Shown here: piece after piece, positions 15,492 to 25,270 of the stretch
How the letters are laid out: the number at the start of each line of letters is the position of its first letter
Numbering within the stretch: position 1 is the first letter of the stretch
DNA from: an uncultured Pseudomonadota bacterium
Lineage (GTDB): Bacteria > Pseudomonadota > Alphaproteobacteria > RF32 > CAG-239
Assembly (NCBI GenBank): GCA_949295915.1
Contig: CASFNB010000003.1
Location: 18,035 to 82,034 of the forward strand
Reading direction: 5' to 3'
DNA: 64,000 nt
Position numbers and translations under genes: made by a program
Notes under the pieces: generated by a model
The model's input: the letters and a program-made list of their open reading frames with translations, nothing else
What the model was told of the DNA's origin: nothing
The model's database searches: none

Positions 15492-18400
15492 TTAGTCCTC
15501 AAGCAACTTATTGAGTTTGTTTACATAATTTTTTATAGTTTCTACGCGCTCTGCGTAACTGTCAAGATTTTTCTCTATAAACAACTTCTGGTCAGGGCGA
15601 ATCTTTATGGCACCAAATTGACGAGCGACAAAATCTATCAATTTTTCGGGTTTGGCAAAGGTGTTGTTTCGCAAAGTAATCAAAATACCCTTAGCTCCGG
15701 CATCAATTTTTTCAATATTTGCCTTGCGGCAAAGTTGTTTTATTTCAACCGTCTTCAACAGGTTGTCCACCTCAACGGGCAATGGTCCGAAGCGGTCTAT
15801 CAATTCTTCTCTGATATCATCCAAGCCTGATTTATCTTCAATATCACCAATGCGTTTATACAAGCCCAAACGAACCCCCAAATCTCTGACATAGGTTTCG
15901 GGAATCATAATCGGGATACCGGTTGAAATTTGCGGGGTCCAATCGGTTATGGCGGCGCCGGTTGCCGCTTCTTTCTCCCCTTTTGTACCTTGAGTCTTAA
16001 GGCGCATAATTTCTTCTTCCAACATGTGTTGGTACAAAGCAATACCCACTTCTTTGATATGTCCGGATTGCTCCTCGCCCAAGATATTGCCCGAACCTCT
16101 GATATCCATATCATGGCTGGCCAAAGAGAATCCCGCACCCAAAGAATCGAGTGCCTGCAAAATGCTCAACCTTCTTTCGGCAATCGGTTTCAAAGCCTTT
16201 TGCTTGGGTACGGTAAAATAGCAATAGCCCCTCACCTTGCCGCGACCTATGCGCCCTTTGAGCTGATACAACTGCGCCAAGCCAAACATATCTGCCCGAT
16301 GGACAATCATGGTATTCACGCTCGGCATATCAATTCCGGATTCAATAATCGTGGTTGATAACAATAAATCCGCTTTTCTATCGGCAAAATCGTTCATCAC
16401 AGTTTCAAGCTGTTTGACCGGCATTTGTCCATGCGCCACCAAAATTTTGACATCCGGCACCAGTTCTCGCAATTCTTTTTCAACACCGAAAATATCCGAT
16501 ACCCTCGGACAAACAAAGAAGGTTTGACCATGGCGGAATTTTTCACGATAGATTGCCTCTTTTATCATCACCTTATCAAAAGGCATGACGAATGTACGCG
16601 CCGCCAATCTATCTACCGGCGGGGTAGCAATCAAGCTCAACTGCTTAACCCCTGTCAAAGAAAGTTGCAAGGTTCTCGGAATCGGGGTTGCGGTCATGGT
16701 TAAAACGTGAACATCAGACTTAATTGATTTTAACTTCTCTTTATGAGCCACGCCAAAATGCTGCTCCTCATCAATAATCAGCAAACCTAAATTGCAGAAT
16801 TTGATATCTTTGGCAAGCAAAGCATGGGTGCCGATAACAATCTCAACCGAGCCATCTTCCAAACCTTTTTTGGTTTCGGCGGCTTCTTTCGGGGTGACCA
16901 AACGGGAGAGCATTCTTACTCTTATCGGAAAGCCCTCCATGCGTTTTTTAAAGTTCATGTAGTGCTGACGGGCAAGCAAGGTTGTCGGCACAATCAAAGC
17001 CACTTGCGCCCCGTTGGCGGCAACGGCAAAGGCGGCTCTCAAAGCGACTTCGGTTTTGCCGAATCCGACATCGCCGCAGACCAATCTATCCATCGGCACG
17101 GTATCTGCCAAATCTTGCAAAACATCACTAATGGCATTCAACTGGTCATCGGTTTCAGAATATGGAAAACGAGAGCAAAATTCATCATACATACCTTGCG
17201 GCGCTATAAAGCTATCGGCTTTTTTCAAATGACGTTCGGCGGCAATTTTAATCAGCTTTTCGGCAATATCTTTAATGCGCTGTTTAACTTTGGCTTTTTT
17301 CGCCTGCCATGCCAAACCGCCCAAAGTGTCGAGCTGGATATTATCGTCATCCAAGCCGTAGCGCGACAAAACATCAATATTTTCAACCGGAACAAATAGT
17401 TTGGCATCATTGGCATATAAAATCTTCAAACAATCGTGCGGAGCTCCGCCTGCGGTGATATTCTCAAGCCCCATAAATTTACCGATACCGTGTTCAATAT
17501 GAACTACCAATTCGCCAACGCTCAAAGAGCCGACATCGGCAATAAAATCTTTAGATGATGCTTTTTTCTTGGTGGCACGGTGTTGCCGTTCTCCCAAAAC
17601 ATCTTGCTCGGAAACAAAGCACAAACCATCGCCTCTGAAACCATGCGGCAGATTCAAAACCACCATGGCTGTGCGTTTATTTTCCGGATGATTGGCATCT
17701 TTCCAGCTCTCGGCAAAATATAAATTTTCAATGCCGTGCTCGTGCATCAGCGTAAACAGTCTATCACGAGAACCTTCGGAATAACAACAAATTACACGGC
17801 GAAGTTTATTATTTTCTTTAAGATATTCATCTAGCTCTTTATACACTTCCTGCAGGTTGACGTTTTTGGCTTGCGCAAAACTACGCCCCGGCAAGACACC
17901 GGCGCTTATCACATCTTCTTTTTCCGCCAAAGTCATGGAGGTGAAATAAACGGCTTCTTTTTTCTTGAAAATATCGGTGATTTCTTTTTCGGTCAGATAC
18001 AATAACTCAGGCGCAATCGGGCGGTAAATATCCACCTCGTTGACGGACTTGACGTTCAAAGCCTCTAAACGCGCTTGATAATAATCGGCAATGCTTTCGC
18101 ATTTGGACTTAACCGCTTCCAAAACATTGCGACCGACAATCACTTTGGCCTGCGGCAGATAGGCAAAAATATCGGGCAAAGCTTCTTCATAGAAAAACGG
18201 CAACCAGTTTTCCATACCCAGATGTTTTACGCCGTTACTAATGTCGGCGTAAATTTCATCATCTTTGAATGCTGCACCGAAAGCCTCGCGATATTTGGTA
18301 CGGAAAGACTTGATGGTGTTTTCATCCAGCGTAACCTCGCCCATCACCTGAAAAGTATAATGGCTCAATTCCCCCGTGGTGCGTTGGGTCATGGCATCAA

Positions 18401-18980
18401 ATGTGCGGATACGCTCAACCTCGTCATCAAACATATCAATACGTAGCGGCTCATCGGTACCGACCGGAAAGATATCGATAATATCCCCTCGAACAGCATA
18501 TTCTCCGGGTTCAATCACCTGTTCCACACGGTTATAGCCATTGATGGCGGCATAATGCACAAAGTCATTAAAACTCAGTTTATTGCCGACTTTGACTTGT
18601 CTTATGGCGTTTAAGAAAATTTTTTGCGGCGGCAATTTTTGCAAGACCGAACCGACACTGGCCAATATCACACGCGACTTTTTGGGCTGGGGATTGCTGA
18701 CAATGGCCGTCAGCGTTTCTATTCTTTGGGCAACGATATTGATGTTGGGTGAAACTCTGTCATAAGGCACGGTATCCCATGACGGCAGGAGCAGAACCTC
18801 CAAATCGGGGTTGAGCCAGCGCAACATGTCGGCGGCGCGCTCCATGGAAATGCCGTCGCTCAAAATGTATAAAATATCTTGCTTTTTCTTTTGGCTCAAC
18901 TCTCCCGCCAGAACGGCGTCGTATCCATCCGGCACGGAAGAAATGATTTTGCCCTTTATTTTATCAATATCATCAATCAT
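15492..18980 (-). CDS. mfd: Transcription-repair coupling factor Mfd
   Basis: This 1162-residue translocase removes RNA polymerase stalled at DNA damage and recruits UvrA. Order of parts: UvrB-homology region, the RNA polymerase interaction domain with LVVHIEHGIGKFMGLENI (from about 485), and the RecG-like motor with Walker A GDVGFGKTE (about 635) and DEEQ box IIDEEQHFG (about 733). Motif VI, QLKGRIGRGKVRG, and the C-terminal UvrA-binding TRCF domain follow. Full length. It is head-to-head with recG. The next gene begins at its stop codon. Confidence 0.98.
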   Translation of the reverse strand: MIDDIDKIKGKIISSVPDGYDAVLAGELSQKKKQDILYILSDGISMERAADMLRWLNPDLEVLLLPSWDTVPYDRVSPNINIVAQRIETLTAIVSNPQPKKSRVILASVGSVLQKLPPQKIFLNAIRQVKVGNKLSFNDFVHYAAINGYNRVEQVIEPGEYAVRGDIIDIFPVGTDEPLRIDMFDDEVERIRTFDAMTQRTTGELSHYTFQVMGEVTLDENTIKSFRTKYREAFGAAFKDDEIYADISNGVKHLGMENWLPFFYEEALPDIFAYLPQAKVIVGRNVLEAVKSKCESIADYYQARLEALNVKSVNEVDIYRPIAPELLYLTEKEITDIFKKKEAVYFTSMTLAEKEDVISAGVLPGRSFAQAKNVNLQEVYKELDEYLKENNKLRRVICCYSEGSRDRLFTLMHEHGIENLYFAESWKDANHPENKRTAMVVLNLPHGFRGDGLCFVSEQDVLGERQHRATKKKASSKDFIADVGSLSVGELVVHIEHGIGKFMGLENITAGGAPHDCLKILYANDAKLFVPVENIDVLSRYGLDDDNIQLDTLGGLAWQAKKAKVKQRIKDIAEKLIKIAAERHLKKADSFIAPQGMYDEFCSRFPYSETDDQLNAISDVLQDLADTVPMDRLVCGDVGFGKTEVALRAAFAVAANGAQVALIVPTTLLARQHYMNFKKRMEGFPIRVRMLSRLVTPKEAAETKKGLEDGSVEIVIGTHALLAKDIKFCNLGLLIIDEEQHFGVAHKEKLKSIKSDVHVLTMTATPIPRTLQLSLTGVKQLSLIATPPVDRLAARTFVMPFDKVMIKEAIYREKFRHGQTFFVCPRVSDIFGVEKELRELVPDVKILVAHGQMPVKQLETVMNDFADRKADLLLSTTIIESGIDMPSVNTMIVHRADMFGLAQLYQLKGRIGRGKVRGYCYFTVPKQKALKPIAERRLSILQALDSLGAGFSLASHDMDIRGSGNILGEEQSGHIKEVGIALYQHMLEEEIMRLKTQGTKGEKEAATGAAITDWTPQISTGIPIMIPETYVRDLGVRLGLYKRIGDIEDKSGLDDIREELIDRFGPLPVEVDNLLKTVEIKQLCRKANIEKIDAGAKGILITLRNNTFAKPEKLIDFVARQFGAIKIRPDQKLFIEKNLDSYAERVETIKNYVNKLNKLLED

Positions 18981-19058
18981 TTTTTTTCATTTACTTAAAC
19001 GAATAAACTATATACAATATGCCCATAAGTGCAACCATTTTTTTGAAAAAAAAACACC

Positions 19059-21137
19059 ATGCGGCCCGAAATTTTATATCCATTATTTGGCTCACTTACT
19101 TCCATCGGCGGATTGGGAGAAAAGAGTGCTAAGCTTTTGCAAAATTTGGATTGCCGCCTCATCAAAGACCTCATCTTTCACCTGCCCTCCAACCTGATTG
19201 ACAGGCGCTATTCACCTAAGCTTTCCGATGCTATTCCGGGGCGCGTGGCTACGCTTAAAGTGAAAGTGATTGAGCATATTGCGCCGCAAAAAAAATCGCA
19301 ACCCTATAAGGTGATTGCCGCTGATGAAACCGAGCAAATCATCATCAGCTTTTTTAAGGCTTATCCCACCACCATTCAAAAAAATCTGCCGCTCAATCAA
19401 TGGGTGGCTATCAGCGGCAAGCTTGAGAAATTTAACAATTCTTTGCAAATGAGCCACCCCGACTATATTGTCTCTGCCGCGCAGATTGATAGCATTCGCA
19501 CGATTGAACCGGTTTATCCGCTCACTGCCGGCATCAGTAACAAGATGCTCCGCAAATGGATTCTACAAGCCCTTGCCCGCACGCCCAAGCTTGACGAATG
19601 GATTGATGAAAACTTGCTTAAAGAAAAAAAATGGCTCTCGTTTAATCAATCTCTGCTTAACCTGCACCATCCGCAATATCTCGCGGATTTGGACATTAAT
19701 TCACCTGAGCGGCAACGCTTGGCTTATGATGAGTTGCTTGCCAACCAACTCACCCTTGCCATCGCCCGACAAAAAATCAAAAAGCAAGCCGGTCGCTCAC
19801 TCAAAGGCAACGGACTCTTACGCAAAAAGCTTATGGAAATTTTGCCGTTCAAACTCACGGAAGCGCAAGAAAAAGTACTCCGTGAGATTTTTGCCGATCA
19901 AGCCTCGCCTTTTCGTATGCTTCGACTTTTGCAAGGTGATGTCGGGTGCGGAAAAACCATTGTGGCTTTTTTCTCCATGCTCAACGCGATTGAATGCGGG
20001 GCTCAAGCTGCCATTATGGCGCCGACCGAAATTTTAGCCAAGCAACACCAAGAAACTATCGCGCCCTTATGTGAAGAACTCGGTATTACTTGCGCACTTC
20101 TAACCGGCAAGACAAAACCCAAACAACGCAAAGAAATTCTTTCCCAACTGGAAGAAGGAAAAATCGATATTCTTATCGGTACGCATGCCCTTTTTCAAGA
20201 GAACGTCATTTTCAAAGACCTCGCCTATGCCGTGATTGATGAACAGCATCGTTTTGGCGTACACCAGCGTCTTAACTTCTCTAACAAAGGCAATCATGCC
20301 GATATTCTGGTTATGACCGCAACCCCAATTCCGAGAACCCTCCTGCTCACGGCATACGGAGATATGGAATATTCCAAAATCGACCAAGTGCCGGAAGGAC
20401 GAAAATCGGTTTCAACCCTTGTGATGCCGATTGATAAAATCCACGATGTTGTCTCCGCCCTTTCGCGTAAACTGCAACAAGGAGCGCGCGCTTATTGGGT
20501 TTGCCCCCTTGTCGAAGAATCGGAAAAAATTGACCTTGCCGCTGCCGAAGAGCGTTACGAATCGCTCAAAAAATATTTTGGCGACCAAGTCGGTCTCGTT
20601 CACGGCAAGATGAAAGAAGCAGAAAAAGACGCCGTCATGGAAAAATTCAAAAAAGGAGAAATTTCTCTCCTTGTTGCCACAACCGTGATTGAAGTGGGCG
20701 TCAATGTGCCAGAGGCTACTCTCATGATTATTGAACATGCCGAGCGTTTCGGTTTGGCGCAACTGCACCAACTGCGCGGACGTATTAAGCGTGGTTTTCA
20801 GGCTTCCACTTGTATTCTGCTCTATTCGCACCCGCTTTCGGAAACCTCACGCGCTCGCCTCAATATTATGAAAGAAACCGAAGATGGTTTTCGCATTGCC
20901 GAAGAAGATCTTGACCTACGTGGCGGCGGTGAACTTCTCGGCACCAAGCAAAGCGGTTTTAACACCTTCAAACTGGCCGACCTTTCCGTACACAAAGGTC
21001 TTCTCCTCACAGCCTCGCAAGATGCCAAACTTTTTATCTCTCAAGACCCAGACTTTACCTCTCCACGAGGCAAAGCACTTAAAAACCTGCTATATCTTTT
21101 TGAACGCGATGAAGCGGTTAAAACCTACAACCAATAA
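19059..21137 (+). CDS. recG: ATP-dependent DNA helicase RecG
   Basis: This 692-residue helicase remodels stalled forks and Holliday junctions. The N-terminal wedge/OB region includes FHLPSNLIDRRYSP. Walker A GDVGCGKT lies near residue 293, the DExH box VIDEQHRFGVHQR near 394, and motif VI HQLRGRIKRG near 570. Typical length. The start is the ATG at 19059; the sequence before it is A-rich without a good Shine-Dalgarno. It is divergent from mfd and ends at a GC-rich hairpin. Confidence 0.98.
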   Translation: MRPEILYPLFGSLTSIGGLGEKSAKLLQNLDCRLIKDLIFHLPSNLIDRRYSPKLSDAIPGRVATLKVKVIEHIAPQKKSQPYKVIAADETEQIIISFFKAYPTTIQKNLPLNQWVAISGKLEKFNNSLQMSHPDYIVSAAQIDSIRTIEPVYPLTAGISNKMLRKWILQALARTPKLDEWIDENLLKEKKWLSFNQSLLNLHHPQYLADLDINSPERQRLAYDELLANQLTLAIARQKIKKQAGRSLKGNGLLRKKLMEILPFKLTEAQEKVLREIFADQASPFRMLRLLQGDVGCGKTIVAFFSMLNAIECGAQAAIMAPTEILAKQHQETIAPLCEELGITCALLTGKTKPKQRKEILSQLEEGKIDILIGTHALFQENVIFKDLAYAVIDEQHRFGVHQRLNFSNKGNHADILVMTATPIPRTLLLTAYGDMEYSKIDQVPEGRKSVSTLVMPIDKIHDVVSALSRKLQQGARAYWVCPLVEESEKIDLAAAEERYESLKKYFGDQVGLVHGKMKEAEKDAVMEKFKKGEISLLVATTVIEVGVNVPEATLMIIEHAERFGLAQLHQLRGRIKRGFQASTCILLYSHPLSETSRARLNIMKETEDGFRIAEEDLDLRGGGELLGTKQSGFNTFKLADLSVHKGLLLTASQDAKLFISQDPDFTSPRGKALKNLLYLFERDEAVKTYNQ

Positions 21138-21140
21138 AAA

Positions 21141-21170
21141 AAGAGGGGTGACTCACGTCAGCCCTCTTCG
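21141..21170. terminator. Hairpin after recG
   Basis: AAGAGGG-G-TGAC pairs with GTCA-G-CCCTCTT around a TCAC loop, with one G/G mismatch. A T-run is present only on the minus strand (from A-rich 21136-21142). It may therefore mainly stop transcripts entering from the convergent unknown gene. Confidence 0.65.
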
Positions 21171-21273
21171 TTAGAAAAAAAACATTAAAAAACCTGATTT
21201 TAATCCTGTTTTTTAAACAACCTAAATCTAATGAGTCTTAAATTAAAAATAACTATGACTATGATTATGAAAT

Positions 21274-21843
21274 TTATTCTAATTTGTTTCCTATCATACG
21301 GCAATATGATATCTCGGAGTTGTTACTGTTCACCCAAAAGGCATTATTGCCTCGGCTTGGTTTAATCCAATATTTTGTTCCCGATACATAATCAGAAAAA
21401 ATATCTTCACCAACTATTTTAAAATAATCATATTGCATATCAGACATTATAACATAGGCCTTGATAAGCATTTCTGCCTGTGTTTTATCTCGGCAGGGCT
21501 TCCCTACGAATATGTCTTTATCTAAGATTATTTCGGCAGAATCTCCATCTCTGATGATCCTAGCATTTAAAATACCAAGATGATAGTTTTTGTTCAATTC
21601 TACATCCGGCGTTTGGGGCAATTCATCAAAAATATTGATACTTAATTGAAGCGGCAAGTAGACCAAATATTTTACTTCTTTTTGCCTTTCTGCTTCAACC
21701 ATAATTCCCGGAACATAATCCATGGCAGAAGTACTAAACAGTAATTTAACTTGCGGTGCTTTGAGCTCATAGCCCTGCAGTTCGTCCATAAACAAGTTTG
21801 CCAACATGTTTTTCACTTCTTCTTTGTTTACTCTTTTTTCCAT
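21274..21843 (-). CDS. Hypothetical protein
   Basis: This 189-residue soluble protein starts MEKRVNKEEVKNMLANLFMD. It has no signal peptide or transmembrane segment. Mixed beta/alpha patterns are seen, for example KYLVYLPLQLSINIF and SAEIILDKDIFVGKPC. A Trp-rich C-terminus (SGTKYWIKPSRGNNAFW) is notable. No family recognised. No Shine-Dalgarno is visible before the ATG. It is the last gene of an accessory block between recG and the ATP synthase operon; the preceding gene is cut off from it by a terminator. Confidence 0.65.
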   Translation of the reverse strand: MEKRVNKEEVKNMLANLFMDELQGYELKAPQVKLLFSTSAMDYVPGIMVEAERQKEVKYLVYLPLQLSINIFDELPQTPDVELNKNYHLGILNARIIRDGDSAEIILDKDIFVGKPCRDKTQAEMLIKAYVIMSDMQYDYFKIVGEDIFSDYVSGTKYWIKPSRGNNAFWVNSNNSEISYCRMIGNKLE

Positions 21844-21930
21844 AGCTTTTTAATTTTTAAATTATACAAAAAATAAATAATAAAATTGGTATCGCGCAAT
21901 ATAATCTCTCAAATTGTTACAGTCAACAAA

Positions 21931-21966
21931 AAAATACCTCTGATTTCTTTCAGAGGTATTTTTTTC
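21931..21966 (-). terminator. Intrinsic terminator
   Basis: A 10-bp stem AATACCTCTG / CAGAGGTATT (21933-21942 and 21951-21960) is flanked by A and T runs. It follows the unknown gene ending at 21978 on the minus strand. Confidence 0.9.
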
Positions 21967-21977
21967 TTCCTTCTCTT

Positions 21978-22445
21978 TTAAGATAATTCCATGACCATTT
22001 TTTTATACATCATGTTTATTTTTGTCTGTTCTTGTTCTTTTGTGTGTGATTTGTATGCTTCATATTCTTTATAAAACCCATCAATGTTATGTTGCTTATC
22101 CATTTTTAAATAAGTGTTTAATCCTATAACCGCATAATCAAATGCCCTCGGAGCCATTTTATTTAACATATCCAACATTTCCGTTCTTTTCTTTTTATCC
22201 GCTATTTTGGAGACTTGCGGTAATGCCTTACTCACATTTTTGGTATATGTCTCAGCTCTCTTAATTGCTTCAAAATTTTTTAACGTTACTACGGCCGCCA
22301 ATGTCGGAAGCCCAATCTCTCTTATCTTTGCTTTTTCTCCTATGGCTTCGTGTAAGGTCTCAAATAATGTTTGCTTATCTATTTTGGGATTTTTTAATTT
22401 ATTTATTATTTCAACCCACGGCATTTGATTATTGTTCTTTGTCAT
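21978..22445 (-). CDS. Hypothetical protein
   Basis: This 155-residue helical, basic protein starts MTKNNNQMPWVEIINKLKNP. A strong GGAGG lies 6 bases before the ATG, so it is well translated. There is no membrane segment or motif I can name. The C-terminal part YEAYKSHTKEQEQTKINMMY is strongly charged. It lies between a glycerol-1-phosphate dehydrogenase homologue and an unknown gene and has its own terminator. Confidence 0.65.
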   Translation of the reverse strand: MTKNNNQMPWVEIINKLKNPKIDKQTLFETLHEAIGEKAKIREIGLPTLAAVVTLKNFEAIKRAETYTKNVSKALPQVSKIADKKKRTEMLDMLNKMAPRAFDYAVIGLNTYLKMDKQHNIDGFYKEYEAYKSHTKEQEQTKINMMYKKMVMELS

Positions 22446-22533
22446 AATAATCCTCCCCTCTTGGTCTTTTCATATCTGTTTTTATTATACCATATTTACC
22501 TTACCTTAACAAGGTTTATTGCAAAAAAAATAT

Positions 22534-23610
22534 CTATCTGATAACTTTTTTTAATATTGCTTCCGTTTCAACCAAATGGACGGCTTTTATAAAACTTTCT
22601 TTCTCACTCAATACCGTATAATAATCTTTTTTTACCATCGGAGCTTGTTGCAATGCCTGAACATATACTTCTTTCGATAACGGATCCGAGGCTACATATT
22701 CAAAAAAACCACTCGTTAACAAAAAATTCCGAATCTTATCAATCCCCGGATTGTTTTGCAACAATGCACACAAATAGGCCGAAACTCCTACCTGTATTCC
22801 ATGCGGGTGCGGACGTTTGGATATATTGTCATACGCATGCGATATCTGATGCTCCGCTCCGCTCGCAGGTCTTGACGTACCGGCAATTTCCATGGCTACG
22901 CCACTGAGCATTAACGACGTACTTAAATTACGCAAAAATTCCGAACTGCTCAAATTATATTCCGGCAAAGATAATAAAATATCTATCGAATTGTATGCCA
23001 GCATGGCGGCAAAATCATTGTACCTTTCATAGCCTTTTCTAAACGCCACTTTCCAATCCCATAATGCCGTCAACTTTGATATCATATCTCCCATACCGGA
23101 ATATAAAAACATTTTAGGACTTTTGGATATAATATCTAAATCTATCACCACCCCAAATGGTATGCTGGATTTCACGCTGGTTCTTTTTCCATCTACCAAC
23201 AAAGATGTATTGGGGCTGCAAAAGCCATCATTCGATACCGATGTCGGAACAGAAATAAAAGGCTTTTTTAATAAATGCGCACAATACTTGGCAAAGTCTA
23301 TGACCTTTCCTCCTCCTATGCCGATGATGGCGTCGGTGTTACGAGGCAAATTAAAGGCAACTTTATCAACTTCTTCTATATTGATATATTGTACAATCTT
23401 ATTGCAGACAACTTCTATATCGTGTTGCTCAAAACCTTTGTACAATTTTCCACCGATAAGTTCTTCTATACCATCACTCCAAAACAAGGCTACGTTTGAC
23501 ATACCTTTATCTATTAAATACTTTCCGATACGACCTATTTTTCCATATCCGATTTTTACCAGATAGGGAATGTTGATTTGGCGATTGGTAAAATAGTTTT
23601 GATAAGGCAT
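22534..23610 (-). CDS. sn-Glycerol-1-phosphate dehydrogenase family protein (AraM/EgsA-like)
   Basis: This 358-residue protein has the NAD-binding GIGGGKVIDFAKYCAHL (about 97-113) and the signature PFISVPTSVSNDGFCSPNTS (about 117-136). Metal-ligand region candidates are Asp175 in SGMGDMISKLTA, a His in SGAEHQISH, and HPHG near 269. These are the landmarks of G1P dehydrogenases, which make the archaeal-type glycerol phosphate backbone from dihydroxyacetone phosphate. Bacterial homologues such as AraM of Bacillus form G1P for heptaprenylglyceryl lipids. AAGGAG precedes the ATG. No prenyl-glyceryl transferase gene is visible nearby, so its product use is open. Other iron-dependent dehydrogenases are a less likely alternative. 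Confidence 0.88.
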   Translation of the reverse strand: MPYQNYFTNRQINIPYLVKIGYGKIGRIGKYLIDKGMSNVALFWSDGIEELIGGKLYKGFEQHDIEVVCNKIVQYINIEEVDKVAFNLPRNTDAIIGIGGGKVIDFAKYCAHLLKKPFISVPTSVSNDGFCSPNTSLLVDGKRTSVKSSIPFGVVIDLDIISKSPKMFLYSGMGDMISKLTALWDWKVAFRKGYERYNDFAAMLAYNSIDILLSLPEYNLSSSEFLRNLSTSLMLSGVAMEIAGTSRPASGAEHQISHAYDNISKRPHPHGIQVGVSAYLCALLQNNPGIDKIRNFLLTSGFFEYVASDPLSKEVYVQALQQAPMVKKDYYTVLSEKESFIKAVHLVETEAILKKVIR

Positions 23611-23682
23611 GGCATTCTCCTTGGTGAAAGAGTGAGCTCTTTGATATATTTATTTTTAACATATATTTTTTTATCTGACCAT

Positions 23683-23722
23683 AAAAAAAAGCTCAGACTT
23701 ATTTATTCCGAGCTTTTTTTGG
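23683..23722 (-). terminator. Intrinsic terminator
   Basis: The stem AAAAAAGCTC / GAGCTTTTTT (23685-23694 and 23710-23719) has a 15-base loop. It follows the 447-residue unknown gene on the minus strand. Confidence 0.8.
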
Positions 23723-23725
23723 ATA

Positions 23726-25069
23726 TTAGGATTGTCTCCCTTGTTGTTGATGTAATACAAAGGCAAAATATGTTTTATCCATTTTGTTTTTCAGTTTTTC
23801 TGCTTTTGTACCATCCGCAGCCAATTCATTGGCTTTTGATTTTATACTTACTCCCAAATCGCAAAAATAACCATTTTGCGCCGGTATTTTTTCTAACTTA
23901 TCAATATCCATTTTAACCATGCGATTATTATTATACGCCATTAAATAGGCTTGATTGTCTCCGGACCCAATTACGGTCATTCGGTGCAAACTTCCGGCTT
24001 TGTTTTTGATCCAGATCATATAAATACCATATTTGTTTTGCTTTAACTCTTCTTTTAACTCCGTTCGCAAATTTTTTGAATAGTGACTGTCAAATGTTTG
24101 CTTATTGGATTGGCATGCGTGCGGATTAGGTACTCTCAGTAATAAATCCTTACATGCTTGCGCGACATAATCATCTTTTTCTGAATTTTTATCCAAAACT
24201 TTTAAAAATGTGGCATATGACATTGATTCACAACTCGATTGCGGAACTATATGCGGAAGCTTGCCATATTTACCAATTAAACGCTCTTGCTCGGAATAAA
24301 ACTTTTTCCGATTGGTATCTGAGTTTTGCAAAGTCTGAATATTCTCTTGAAATTGCAAAATTAAATTTCTCACCAATTTTTTATAATTTCTTTCATTTGC
24401 TTCTATATTAGGGTATCCTTCTGCCGAATATGGAGCGATGATGCTCTCTTCCGCTTCTGCATGCAAAACTTGAACATCTTTATTTTTGTATGAAAAAAGC
24501 GAATCAATTTCTGATATCTGCGGTTTTGCGACCGGCACGATTTTTTCTTGATCAGCTTTCTTATTTTGTAAAACATTTGTCGTATTACAATTACCAAACG
24601 ATAAAAGGGCTATTCCCGTTGCTGCTGCATATTTTACCGTTCTTACAACCGCTTGTTTAGAACTCGCTATCTTCTCTTTTACCTTTCCCCAAAATGATTT
24701 TGAAGATTTTGTTTCAAGTTGCACAACTTGCGGTTTGCTCTCTGTTTTTTCTAATGTTTTTTTCTCTTGCTGTTTTTGACTCATAGAAAGTGCTTTTTTG
24801 TAACTCATAACCAAATCATATGACAAGCCATATTTTTCTTGGCGGCACTTTTGAAAAAACTCTCTGACTATCTGATAAAATTCTTCTTGAGCAGCCGGAG
24901 TTACTACTCTTCTTTCTGCTGCAATATTTTTTAAAACTTGCTCCAAATTTTTTATCAGCACATTTATGCGGCGTCTTTTTTCTGCGCCCTTAAAATTAGC
25001 TTTACAATAAAAATTGCGCATTTTTCGCACATCATCAATATCTATATATTTACTATCTATCTTTTTCAT
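23726..25069 (-). CDS. Hypothetical anchored protein with protease-like Cys/His positions
   Basis: I start at the ATG at 25069 (MKKIDSKYIDIDDVRK); the reading frame is open 57 bases further up but with low-complexity Glu/Lys codons. The 447-residue product has a basic, helical cytoplasmic region (1-120), a Lys-rich linker and a membrane segment AAATGIALLSFG (about 150-161). A 280-residue domain follows. In it, SSCESMSYATFLKVLDKN and SLHRMTVIGSGDNQAYLMA followed by YNNN place a Cys, a His and an Asn in the order of papain-like hydrolases. No database check was possible, so this is a hint only. The N-terminal region could bind a cytoplasmic partner. Confidence 0.7.
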   Translation of the reverse strand: MKKIDSKYIDIDDVRKMRNFYCKANFKGAEKRRRINVLIKNLEQVLKNIAAERRVVTPAAQEEFYQIVREFFQKCRQEKYGLSYDLVMSYKKALSMSQKQQEKKTLEKTESKPQVVQLETKSSKSFWGKVKEKIASSKQAVVRTVKYAAATGIALLSFGNCNTTNVLQNKKADQEKIVPVAKPQISEIDSLFSYKNKDVQVLHAEAEESIIAPYSAEGYPNIEANERNYKKLVRNLILQFQENIQTLQNSDTNRKKFYSEQERLIGKYGKLPHIVPQSSCESMSYATFLKVLDKNSEKDDYVAQACKDLLLRVPNPHACQSNKQTFDSHYSKNLRTELKEELKQNKYGIYMIWIKNKAGSLHRMTVIGSGDNQAYLMAYNNNRMVKMDIDKLEKIPAQNGYFCDLGVSIKSKANELAADGTKAEKLKNKMDKTYFAFVLHQQQGRQS

Positions 25070-25214
25070 CTTCTTTTCTTTTTCTTCTTCTATTTTTACC
25101 TTAACAAACCACTCGAAAATACACATTTTTTTTTGCTTGTAAACACCTATTTTGCAATTTAATAAAAATGAAACAAATTTTTGTTTTTACGTCATTTTTT
25201 ATACAAAATTCCAC

Positions 25215-25250
25215 AAAAAAAGAGTCTATTTTGACAATAGACTCTCATTT
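25215..25250 (-). terminator. Terminator of the F1 ATP synthase operon
   Basis: A perfect 10-bp stem AGAGTCTATT / AATAGACTCT (25221-25230 and 25236-25245) is followed on the minus strand by a T6 run. It lies 20 bases past the atpC stop. Confidence 0.92.
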
Positions 25251-25270
25251 TTGTTTATTTCGGAAATCAG

